This document shows positions 43,931 through 50,852 of a stretch of DNA of 64,000 nt, piece after piece. Source of the DNA: Pseudomonadota bacterium (GTDB taxonomy: Bacteria > Bdellovibrionota > UBA2428). Position numbers and translations under genes: made by a program. How positions within the stretch are numbered: position 1 is the stretch's first letter; each line of letters begins with the position of its first letter. Under the pieces are notes generated by a model. That model was not told the origin of the DNA and did not search any database. It saw nothing but the letters and a program-made list of their open reading frames with translations. The stretch is from NCBI GenBank assembly GCA_018001635.1, contig JAGNHS010000004.1, positions 1 to 64,000 of the forward strand, given 5' to 3'.

Positions 43931-44269
43931 ATGAGACATATTTTTTCTACAATTTTAGGATCGGTGATTTCACTTTCGGTTTTCGCTGAAGAGCCCATAA
44001 AAGTGACTATTGAGTCACTGACTAACACAAGTAGCGGTGGAAGTATGGAGGCCTGTGGTACAGCAACTCATTCGGCAGGCAAGAAGCCCTTGCTCGTAAC
44101 GATTAAACATGACCAATCGTACTACACAACTCTTACAGCTCCGAACGGGGTCTGGTGCTCCGTCATTAAACGTTGGACTTACGATGGCAGCATTGAAGTT
44201 GGAGCAACGACCTTAGATTCGTCAGACAAAATGACGTTCCAGACTTTTAAAGTAAACGAAGCAAAATAG
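43931..44269 (+). CDS. Small exported two-cysteine protein
   Basis: GGAGG at 43920-43924 precedes ATG 43931. The 112-residue protein has a signal peptide (to about FAEEP) and two cysteines (MEACGTA and GVWCSVI) that probably form a disulfide. It is beta-rich and without known family. It lies 8 bases before the DsbB-like gene, which suggests that it is a client or partner of the Dsb pair. Confidence 0.7.
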   Translation: MRHIFSTILGSVISLSVFAEEPIKVTIESLTNTSSGGSMEACGTATHSAGKKPLLVTIKHDQSYYTTLTAPNGVWCSVIKRWTYDGSIEVGATTLDSSDKMTFQTFKVNEAK

Positions 44270-44276
44270 GTGTCTC

Positions 44277-44717
44277 TTGTCGCAATTGTTTTTAAGAGAT
44301 CGAAATCGATCTAAAGGCATTTTCTATTTGATCTGGGGAGTGGCTCTCATCGCAACTTTTGGAAGCCTTTTCTTTTCAGAAGTGATGAAGCAACCCCCCT
44401 GTGTGCTCTGTTGGTATCAAAGAATAGCTATTTATCCCCTTGTCTTATTAATACCAGTAGCACTTCTGTCAAATGAATTGGTTTTGTTCTCAAAGTATAT
44501 TTTTACCTTAGCAGCAGCGGGTCTTACGGTTTCGATTTACCACAATCTTCTGTATTACGGAGTCATTCCGACGAGCATTACTCCATGCACGGAAGGAATT
44601 TCTTGCACCAGTCGGCAAATTGAGTGGCTTGGATTTATTACAATTCCCCTTCTCTCATCGCTGGCGTTTCTATTAATTATAGTTTTACTCAAAGTGGATC
44701 GATCAAGGAGGCCTTAA
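44277..44717 (+). CDS. DsbB/BdbC-like disulfide oxidoreductase
   Basis: The 146-residue protein has four membrane helices and two periplasmic cysteine pairs: PCVLCWYQR near residue 36 and CTEGISC near residue 103, the DsbB pattern. It re-oxidises a DsbA-like partner and passes electrons to quinones. TTG 44277 with agg upstream is the best start. The DsbA-like gene follows after 2 bases with its own strong binding site. Confidence 0.88.
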   Translation: MSQLFLRDRNRSKGIFYLIWGVALIATFGSLFFSEVMKQPPCVLCWYQRIAIYPLVLLIPVALLSNELVLFSKYIFTLAAAGLTVSIYHNLLYYGVIPTSITPCTEGISCTSRQIEWLGFITIPLLSSLAFLLIIVLLKVDRSRRP

Positions 44718-44719
44718 AA

Positions 44720-45385
44720 ATGAAAAAAGATTTTTATTTAATTGTCGGTGTCGTAGCATTAGTCGCCTCCTTATTTTTCGGAGCGCAGTTGATTTATAAA
44801 AAGACGACCACTTCAGTAGAAAACGGTGCCCAGCCCCAACTCCCACTACGAGCAGACCTCTCCCTATTGGTTAAAGACTGGAGTCCAAATCTTGGACCGT
44901 CTATGTCTCGCATTATTGTTGTCGAATTTTTAGACCCAGAATGTGAATCCTGTAGTGCCATGCATCCAATTGTTAAGGCGGTTTTGAAAGACTATGAGGG
45001 GCGAATCCGCTACGTACTTAGGTACATGCCCTTCCACAAAAATTCTGAATTGGCGGCAAAATGGTTAGAGGCCGCACGTGAGCAAGGTAAATTCTGGGAG
45101 GCGCTCAATATTTTGTTTGAAAAGCAAGCTGAATGGGCGGCCCACCATTCCCCTCGACCTGAGCTTATTCCCTCTATTTTGAAAGATATAGGTATTAATG
45201 TGAAGCAGGCCATCGTGGCGCTTGAAAATCCTGAGTTTGAAAAGCGCATTCGGCAAGATAAAGAAGATGGCACTCGTGCAGGAGTAACAGGGACGCCAAC
45301 ATTTTTTGTCAATGGACGAGTGCTTCAAAATCTCGGTGATGCTCCGTTACGAGCATTGATTGAAGAAGAGTTGAATGCGCAATAG
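44720..45385 (+). CDS. DsbA-like thioredoxin-fold protein
   Basis: The start at ATG 44720 is preferred because aaggagg lies 8 bases upstream; the frame is open further upstream inside the DsbB-like gene. An N-terminal membrane anchor (residues 5-24) precedes a thioredoxin domain of the DsbA_2/thioredoxin_4 type with the active site CESC in FLDPECESCSAMHP and the cis-Pro segment VTGTPTFFVNG. It should introduce disulfides into exported proteins, perhaps those of this element, several of which have paired cysteines. Confidence 0.88.
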   Translation: MKKDFYLIVGVVALVASLFFGAQLIYKKTTTSVENGAQPQLPLRADLSLLVKDWSPNLGPSMSRIIVVEFLDPECESCSAMHPIVKAVLKDYEGRIRYVLRYMPFHKNSELAAKWLEAAREQGKFWEALNILFEKQAEWAAHHSPRPELIPSILKDIGINVKQAIVALENPEFEKRIRQDKEDGTRAGVTGTPTFFVNGRVLQNLGDAPLRALIEEELNAQ

Positions 45386-45401
45386 TGCGAGAGTATCGCA
45401 C
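45385..45401. repeat. Small hairpin after the dsbA-like gene
   Basis: GTGCGA GAGTA TCGCAC forms a perfect 6 bp stem directly after the stop codon. No T-tract follows, so it may be a weak terminator, an mRNA stabiliser or an operator of the next gene. Confidence 0.35.
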
Positions 45402-45454
45402 GGAAGAGTTCATATGAAACTTATAAAACTAGAAAGGTATAAAATATTGTATAG

Positions 45455-47629
45455 ATGCTTACAAAACTAAATTTTAAAATACATGGAATGGACTGCGCCG
45501 AAGAAGTAGCAGTATTAAAAAAAGTTTTGAATCCAATAGAGGGTATCGAAGGGCTTTCATTTGATGTACTGAACGCCAAAATGATAGTGACTGTCGATTC
45601 GAATATTCTAAAAGCCCAGAAAATTATAGATGCCGTTAAAAACACGGGGATGAAAGCTGAACGCTGGGAGCATTTACAGAATAATCACACGGCTGCGACC
45701 TTTTGGTCACGCAATGGCCGTACGTTGATGACCATGGCAAGCGGTGTATTCATCGCTATAGGATTTTTAATTCACACCATTTCCAACGGATTCTTAGTTG
45801 CAATTAGAGAGGGGGATTCCTCAATTCCCATAATTTCAAAAGTTTTTTACGCATTTGCCGCAATTTTGGGATTTTTCTTTGTACTTCCAAAGGTGTGGTT
45901 TTCAATTAAGCGTCGTATTCCAGACATGAATCTTTTGATGACAATTGCTGTAGTGGGAGCAGCTTCAATCGGCCAGTGGCTTGAAGCTGCTACAGTTGCT
46001 TTTCTTTTTGCGCTCTCAATTTTGCTCGAAGCTTGGAGTGTCGGACGCGCACGAAGGGCGGTAACTGCGCTCATGGCAATTATTCCGCCTAAAGCCAGGG
46101 TCATTGGAGTGGATTTGGAAGAAATGGTGAATGTCACTGAAGTAAGCGTAGGATCACGCATACTTGTAAAGCCCGGAGAAAAGTTCCCTCTCGATGGCAA
46201 AATCCTCTCTGGGATAACTTCAGTAAATCAAGCGCCCATTACCGGAGAATCAAAACCAGTAGATAAAATTGTTGGAAGCGAAGTATTTGCTGGGACTATA
46301 AATGGAGAAGCTACGGTCACTTTTGAATCAACAAAAATTGCTGCTGACACCACCGTCGCACGAATTATTCATTTAGTTCAAGAAGCTCAAAGTCGCAGAT
46401 CGCCCAGTGAACAATGGGTCGAGCATTTTGCCAGAATTTATACCCCGGTAGTTATGATTCTCGCACTTGGCGTTATGATCTTACCACCGGCGATTGCAGG
46501 AGGTGAATGGTCTAAATGGTTTTATGAGGGACTTGTTTTACTTGTCATTGCTTGTCCATGCGCGCTTGTGATTTCTACACCGGTTAGCATTGTGGCCGCA
46601 CTGACATCGGCAGCAAAAAATGGAGTTCTTATTAAGGGAGGGCTTTTTGTTGAGGTGCCGGCCAAAATAAAAGCCTTTGCATTCGATAAAACTGGAACTT
46701 TAACTGAGGGGCAACCTGTTGTCTCTGATGTTATTCCACTTTCTGGACACTCGAAAAATGAACTTATTGAAATTGCATCAGCAATTGAGTCTCAATCCGA
46801 GCATCCCTTGGCTAAAGCTATAGTGAATTATGCAAAATCCCTTGGATTGCAGTCAAAACCCGCAAGTAATTTTAAAATTATCCCAGGTAAAGGAGCAACG
46901 GCTATTCTCGATAACAAGGAAGTGTGGATTGGCTCCCACAAATTTTTGGAAGAGCGCAGCCAGGAAACATCAGAATTGCACGAGCAACTTGAAGCTCTCT
47001 CGTTAGCAGGTTCGAGTGTTGTTGTGATTGGAAATGACAAACATGTCTGCGGATTTATTTCAGTGTCAGACAAAATTAGAAATTCCTCTAAGAGCACAAT
47101 AGCCAAACTTAAAAGATTGGGCATCGAAACAGTTGTAATGCTCACAGGAGATAATGAAGGAACTGCCAGATCTGTTGCATCAGCCACTGGTGTATCCAAT
47201 ATTTACTACGAGTTATTGCCAGAAAATAAGCTTAGAATTATCGAAGATCTTGTAAAAAAGCATGGACAAGTTGCAATGGTTGGAGACGGAGTTAACGATG
47301 CTCCTGCTATGGCAAGAGCGAGTCTTGGAATCGCAATGGGCGCAGCTGGCAGCGATGCTGCAATTGAAACTTCTGATATTGCGCTTATGAGCGATGATCT
47401 TTCAAGCATTCCGTGGCTCGTTGCGCATTCAAGGCGCACCTTAAAAATTATTCGTCAAAATATTACAGCATCGCTTTTAGTCAAAGCAATCTTTGTCATT
47501 TTAACTTTTTTGGGTCATTCATCTTTATGGACTGCGATTGCCGCAGACATGGGAGTTTCACTACTCGTAGTTTTTAATGCATTGCGGTTATTGGATTCTC
47601 GCAGCTGTGAAAATGAGGCAACTACTTAG
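45455..47629 (+). CDS. Zn/Cd/Pb-type P1B ATPase (ZntA/CadA-like)
   Basis: The 724-residue pump has an N-terminal heavy-metal-associated domain with a single Cys (GMDC, residues 11-14). It also has the TGES motif of the actuator domain, CPC (Cys367-Pro-Cys369) in the sixth helix, the phosphorylated Asp411 in DKTGTLTEG, SEHPLAKA and GDGVNDAPA. The CPC motif with a C-terminal helix pair fits ZntA/CadA-type exporters of Zn, Cd or Pb. It lacks a good binding site of its own; a short overlapping reading frame upstream may couple its translation. The 3' end overlaps the convergent small gene by 8 bases. Confidence 0.93.
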   Translation: MLTKLNFKIHGMDCAEEVAVLKKVLNPIEGIEGLSFDVLNAKMIVTVDSNILKAQKIIDAVKNTGMKAERWEHLQNNHTAATFWSRNGRTLMTMASGVFIAIGFLIHTISNGFLVAIREGDSSIPIISKVFYAFAAILGFFFVLPKVWFSIKRRIPDMNLLMTIAVVGAASIGQWLEAATVAFLFALSILLEAWSVGRARRAVTALMAIIPPKARVIGVDLEEMVNVTEVSVGSRILVKPGEKFPLDGKILSGITSVNQAPITGESKPVDKIVGSEVFAGTINGEATVTFESTKIAADTTVARIIHLVQEAQSRRSPSEQWVEHFARIYTPVVMILALGVMILPPAIAGGEWSKWFYEGLVLLVIACPCALVISTPVSIVAALTSAAKNGVLIKGGLFVEVPAKIKAFAFDKTGTLTEGQPVVSDVIPLSGHSKNELIEIASAIESQSEHPLAKAIVNYAKSLGLQSKPASNFKIIPGKGATAILDNKEVWIGSHKFLEERSQETSELHEQLEALSLAGSSVVVIGNDKHVCGFISVSDKIRNSSKSTIAKLKRLGIETVVMLTGDNEGTARSVASATGVSNIYYELLPENKLRIIEDLVKKHGQVAMVGDGVNDAPAMARASLGIAMGAAGSDAAIETSDIALMSDDLSSIPWLVAHSRRTLKIIRQNITASLLVKAIFVILTFLGHSSLWTAIAADMGVSLLVVFNALRLLDSRSCENEATT

Positions 47630-47864
47630 GGTAGCGTCGTTCTGTGAGCTTTCTTCGTTTTCCGCATAAGCGTGTGCTATCATTGTAATCACGGTCCCGC
47701 TCTGTGCACAATTCGGGTTGACCCCAGTCAATTTTGAGGAGCTCAATCTGGGCTTTTTGCATTTTTAAGATCCATGCATGCATTTCATTGGGAAGACTTG
47801 GTAGAGCAACTCCACTGAGAACGCTTACAAGGAAGATTAGTGTGATTATTTGTTTTGTATTCAT
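47622..47864 (-). CDS. Small exported protein of unknown function
   Basis: ATG 47864 follows gaggtaa. The 80-residue product has a signal peptide (IITLIFLVSVLSGVALP) and a mature part of about 60 residues with two cysteines (ELCTER, RLCGKR) and a very basic C-terminus. It follows the tandem-HTH gene by 3 bases, so the two are co-transcribed. Function unknown. Confidence 0.65.
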   Translation of the reverse strand: MNTKQIITLIFLVSVLSGVALPSLPNEMHAWILKMQKAQIELLKIDWGQPELCTERDRDYNDSTRLCGKRRKLTERRYPK

Positions 47865-47867
47865 AAA

Positions 47868-48521
47868 TTACCTCATTAAAGATTTGATAACGAGTTTTGC
47901 GGACTCGAGTTTGCTGTCATCAAGAGATTCCAAATATTGACAACATTGTTCAATAATTTCATCTCTAAGGATTTCGACTTTCATCAATTTATCAAATTCG
48001 GAAAGTGGACATCCTAGAGATTGAACTATGTGATTAATGCGTTCTCTTGGCAGCTCGATTCGCCCGTTTTCAATTTGCCCGAAGATGGAATTGGCATAAG
48101 CACAGCGTTTGGCGGCTTGATATTGCGTAAGCTTGCTACGCTTACGCAATATTTTAATAACCCGAGTTTCCTTATTTATTAGTTTATAGAGATTGCGCCG
48201 CACTTTTCGCGGTGGACGTTGGGCTTTTAGGGCCTTCTCAGCACTTATGATGATGTCTTTAGCCTTTGGCTGAGCTTGATGGAAATCTAGCATGTTGTAG
48301 CCCAGAGCAATCACATATCGCTCGATTCGCTCTGGGGTCATATAACATCGGCCATTTTCTATCTGCTCAAAGGACTTTGCTGAAACCCCCAATAGCTCTC
48401 CTGCTTTTCTCCTACTAAGCCCCTTCATCATTCTGAGGGCTCGTATGGTCGTTGAAACCTTAGTTACCGACTTTAGCTGTCTCCTTCTTTGGATTGATGT
48501 GTTTTGCGCAAGTTGTTTCAT
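47868..48521 (-). CDS. Regulator with two XRE-type helix-turn-helix domains
   Basis: ATG 48521 with aaggagg is chosen as the start (the frame is open to 48614). Two HTH domains lie in tandem: residues about 22-68 (SRRKAGELLGVSAKSFEQIENGR) and 122-168 (TQYQAAKRCAYANSIFGQIENGR); the shared FEQ/FGQ-IENGR end shows internal duplication. The C-terminal 30 residues are helical and acidic-basic mixed. It lies at the right end of the element next to several palindromes that may be its operators, so it may control the element's excision or cargo. Confidence 0.8.
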   Translation of the reverse strand: MKQLAQNTSIQRRRQLKSVTKVSTTIRALRMMKGLSRRKAGELLGVSAKSFEQIENGRCYMTPERIERYVIALGYNMLDFHQAQPKAKDIIISAEKALKAQRPPRKVRRNLYKLINKETRVIKILRKRSKLTQYQAAKRCAYANSIFGQIENGRIELPRERINHIVQSLGCPLSEFDKLMKVEILRDEIIEQCCQYLESLDDSKLESAKLVIKSLMR

Positions 48522-48607
48522 CTTTTCCTCCTTGTTGTTTTGCCCTTCGCAAGGAGGATTGGCCGTGTAACTTTGAAACAGGAATTTACCTAAATCCGCA
48601 TAGCAGT

Positions 48608-48686
48608 TTTGCAAATCAGTTGATTTGCAAATTCACATAGGGAAAACCCTAGGTTTTGCTACTTCGGAGACCCCTCTGAAAGGGGT
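48608..48686. repeat. Cluster of three inverted repeats near the right end
   Basis: TTTGCAAATCA GT TGATTTGCAAA at 48608-48631 is a perfect 11 bp palindrome. AAAACC CTA GGTTTT follows at 48643-48657, then ACCCCT CTGAA AGGGGT at 48670-48686. They lie about 90-165 bases upstream of the tandem-HTH gene start and could be its operators, an excision control region or part of a transfer origin. Confidence 0.55.
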
Positions 48687-48692
48687 GCTATA

Positions 48693-48727
48693 CGTGCAGC
48701 CACCGTGCAGCCTTGGCGAAGCCAAAG
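48693..48727 (+). promoter_or_regulatory. Possible integrase arm-type sites, right end
   Basis: CGTGCAGCC occurs twice (48693-48701 and 48704-48712), and the second copy is followed by TTGG then CGAAGCCAA. The same two words occur together at the left end at 20236-20258. Direct repeats shared by both ends of the element fit integrase or excisionase binding. Confidence 0.5.
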
Positions 48728-48845
48728 ACTGTTAGGGGTGGTTAGTTCCAGTGAGAGCATTGTGATCAGGAACCTCTGAGATGCCGTTCTATCTGTTATT
48801 AATTCTAATTATTTGGGTGTTGAAGCATCCCAAGACCTCGGAAAA

Positions 48846-48859
48846 TTGGTGGACCTGAC
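48846..48859. repeat. Right attachment site (att core) in the tRNA 3' end
   Basis: TTGGTGGACCTGAC here is the 3' end of the tRNA-Ala gene read on the other strand and equals 20189-20202. The tRNA remains complete because the intact copy is at this junction. Confidence 0.85.
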
Positions 48860-48922
48860 AGGAGTTGAACCTGCGACCCCCTGAATGCAAATCAGGTGCT
48901 CTCCCAACTGAGCTACAGGCCC
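48847..48922 (-). tRNA. tRNA-Ala (anticodon TGC)
   Basis: On the minus strand a complete cloverleaf can be drawn: acceptor GGGCCTG/CAGGTCC with one G-T pair, D-arm GCTC/GAGC, anticodon stem CCTGA/TCAGG with loop TTTGCAT (anticodon TGC, alanine), variable loop GGGTC, T-arm GCAGG/CCTGT, and encoded CCA. The length is 76 bases. Its 3' end is the insertion site of the element. Confidence 0.96.
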
Positions 48923-48940
48923 ACATAAAGATATCCTTAG

Positions 48941-48969
48941 TATCTAGAAGTGCTTAGCTCTACCGTCAA
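48941..48969 (-). promoter_or_regulatory. Probable promoter of the tRNA-Ala gene
   Basis: On the minus strand TTGACG (48969-48964) and TAGATA (48946-48941) are 17 bases apart, and the -10 box is about 18 bases before the tRNA 5' end. The -35 box is near consensus, and the -10 box is weaker. Confidence 0.5.
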
Positions 48970-49005
48970 GATGCACTTGAGATTATTTTTTCACAGGAGA
49001 CGAAT

Positions 49006-49926
49006 TTAATTCTCTTCGGGGGGGCTTAGAAGCGATAAATAACTTCCCTTAACCCTTTTAACAAAGCGGCGTTTGCCGGGCACTTTGGCTTTGCCAAAAA
49101 TGAGATCAAGGCTGATGTCTTTGAGGCGTTCCTTTTCAAATAAATCATCAGTGGTGAGCTCTCCCGACCATTCTCCGGAATTGGGCAACATCGAAGCGTC
49201 GAGTCCAAAATTCATCTTCATTTTACCTTTAATGGGGGAGCGTTCGGATCCAAAATTGAGTTCACTGACACTCAAATTGCGTGCATTCATCTCACCCTTC
49301 AAAGTGAGTTCTCCTAAGTTGAGACTGGGAAATTTGAATACGGCGCTGCTAGATGAGGGAAGTATTAATTTTTGAGCGCTGATATCCCATTCTAAAAGTT
49401 TTGGAAAATTTGAACCCTGTAGTGACAAGTCGTGCACTTCGAGGTCGCCAAAGAGATTGCCATCCAATCCTTCCATTCCCAGCATTGCCGCAGAATTGGC
49501 TAAGGGGAAGTTCTTAAAACGCACAACGGCTTGGGCTTTGGAGGGTGACCAAAATGGAAATATTTTAAAGACACCACTGAGCCAAGTTTCGCCTTGGTTT
49601 TCACAACCAAAACCTAAATGAATACTCCCCATAAGTAGGGGCCACATTTTTGGAGCCAGTGTAAGTGAATCACAATGAAGATTGGCTCCCATCACATTTA
49701 TTTCAAATCCTTTAGCGTGTATTCCAAACAAAGATCCATAGCGGAGTCCGAGACCCATCCCCGTGCCGCCCTCTAGGCTCTCAATTTGAACTCTCTGATG
49801 CGTTTGTTTTTGAAGCATAGAAATGAGTTGTCCGCGAAGTTGATTCCATGGAAAGAATATAAAAAGTCCAAGAGACAATCCAATTGAAAAAATTAAAGTG
49901 TATTTGAGTTTAAATATCTTAGCCAT
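49006..49926 (-). CDS. gspN: Type II secretion protein GspN
   Basis: The 306-residue protein has one N-terminal helix (LIFSIGLSLGLFIFFPW) and a beta-rich periplasmic part with LKLGEL-type repeated strands, as in the GspN family. It is the last gene of the secretion operon; its start overlaps the GspM stop at 49926. GspN is found only in some type II systems and its role is not well defined. The sequence diverges from the classical examples, so the name rests on fold pattern and position. Confidence 0.75.
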   Translation of the reverse strand: MAKIFKLKYTLIFSIGLSLGLFIFFPWNQLRGQLISMLQKQTHQRVQIESLEGGTGMGLGLRYGSLFGIHAKGFEINVMGANLHCDSLTLAPKMWPLLMGSIHLGFGCENQGETWLSGVFKIFPFWSPSKAQAVVRFKNFPLANSAAMLGMEGLDGNLFGDLEVHDLSLQGSNFPKLLEWDISAQKLILPSSSSAVFKFPSLNLGELTLKGEMNARNLSVSELNFGSERSPIKGKMKMNFGLDASMLPNSGEWSGELTTDDLFEKERLKDISLDLIFGKAKVPGKRRFVKRVKGSYLSLLSPPEEN

Positions 49927-50852
49927 TAAATGTCTTCCTCAATATATTCAGGGGGAGGGGTGAATTCAGGTGGATAGAATTCTTCTCCTCCTCCGGGATT
50001 TAGTTCACTGCGACCAGGTGCTGGGATGTTATCGCCCTCGGGCACACCAGGGCTTCCGGGTATGGGTGGATTGTCGAAGTTTGTTTCATCTCCCCGTCCA
50101 GCGGAACGACCAGCACGAGCTCCTGCGGAGCCCATAGGAACATCACTGTCGGCACCATCGGAGCCTCCGAAATTTCCTCGCCTTGATCCTGGGGGAGCCA
50201 TGCCGCTTCCAAAATCACTTTCACCCCCTCCTTCGGATCCTCCGAATTGATCTAAGTGTTGAGTGTTATATTTAATGAGAGCACTCATTTTTAAGAGGTT
50301 TTTGTTTTCTGCATTCACCTGAACATTCATTTGCGAAATAGCTAGTAACGGATAGTAGCCTTCGACTTGGTAGAGGAGTGCATTGAGTTGTTTAATGGAA
50401 AGTTCATCGACTTGAAGATTTAAAGCGCTTTCTTGATTCTCCAATTTATAAAAATCAGGACTCACCCCGATGTTGCTTAAAAATTGAGAGAGGGATTCGT
50501 TGACTTGATCAGAAGATCCCACCGGGAGTAATTGCCAACCTTTAGGTCTTTGATAGGCTTGCTTCAATTGTTTGAGTTGAAACTGAAAGCTGGAGGCGTC
50601 TTTTACAAGGTAGCGGTATTCTTGGAGTTGGCGTCTTTGTTGCCAAGTGTTCCATAGAGGTTTGAAGACAAAAGAAAATAAAAAAAGCACAAAAAGAGTT
50701 TTGCCTAAAAAGCGAACCCATTTTTGCTGGCGTGGTTCCATCGTTTCGTATTGATGAACAGCTTTTTCAAAAAACGAAGATTCCTCGAACTTTTCAATCA
50801 TCCGCCAGAAGCTCTGCTGAGTGAGAGTCCAATATTGCATGAGTTGGTTCAT
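49926..50852 (-). CDS. gspM: Type II secretion protein GspM with Gly/Pro-rich tail
   Basis: A cytoplasmic N-terminus of about 50 residues precedes a single membrane helix (TLFVLFLFSFVF). Then comes a coiled-coil-like segment (70-105) and a ferredoxin-like periplasmic domain to about residue 200, the GspM plan. Residues 201-308 are a low-complexity tail rich in Gly, Ser, Pro, Asp and Glu, ending in a proline/glutamate run. Such a tail is not usual for GspM. The gene overlaps gspL and gspN by a few bases. GspM links GspL to the periplasmic machinery. Confidence 0.85.
   Translation of the reverse strand: MNQLMQYWTLTQQSFWRMIEKFEESSFFEKAVHQYETMEPRQQKWVRFLGKTLFVLFLFSFVFKPLWNTWQQRRQLQEYRYLVKDASSFQFQLKQLKQAYQRPKGWQLLPVGSSDQVNESLSQFLSNIGVSPDFYKLENQESALNLQVDELSIKQLNALLYQVEGYYPLLAISQMNVQVNAENKNLLKMSALIKYNTQHLDQFGGSEGGGESDFGSGMAPPGSRRGNFGGSDGADSDVPMGSAGARAGRSAGRGDETNFDNPPIPGSPGVPEGDNIPAPGRSELNPGGGEEFYPPEFTPPPEYIEEDI

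Larger units (their letters stand above)
48522..48846. other. Non-coding right end of the element
   Basis: This 325-base stretch has no gene. It contains three close inverted repeats (48608-48686), three to four copies of short arm-like words (48693-48727) and, at its right edge, the attachment core. It probably holds the promoter of the tandem-HTH gene and the integrase-binding region. Confidence 0.6.
20189..48859. mobile_element. Integrative conjugative element in tRNA-Ala(TGC)
   Basis: A 28.7 kb element is bounded by the 14 bp direct repeat TTGGTGGACCTGAC (20189-20202 and 48846-48859). The right copy is the 3' end of an intact tRNA-Ala gene. A tyrosine recombinase and an excisionase-like gene sit just inside the left end. 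The element encodes a type IV secretion system, a coupling ATPase, a candidate MOBC relaxase, a regulator/MFS/protease cassette and a metal-efflux and disulfide-bond block. Transfer genes are on the minus strand and cargo is mostly on the plus strand. Excision would rejoin the tRNA to the region upstream of kimA. All genes look intact, so it may be active. Confidence 0.9.
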
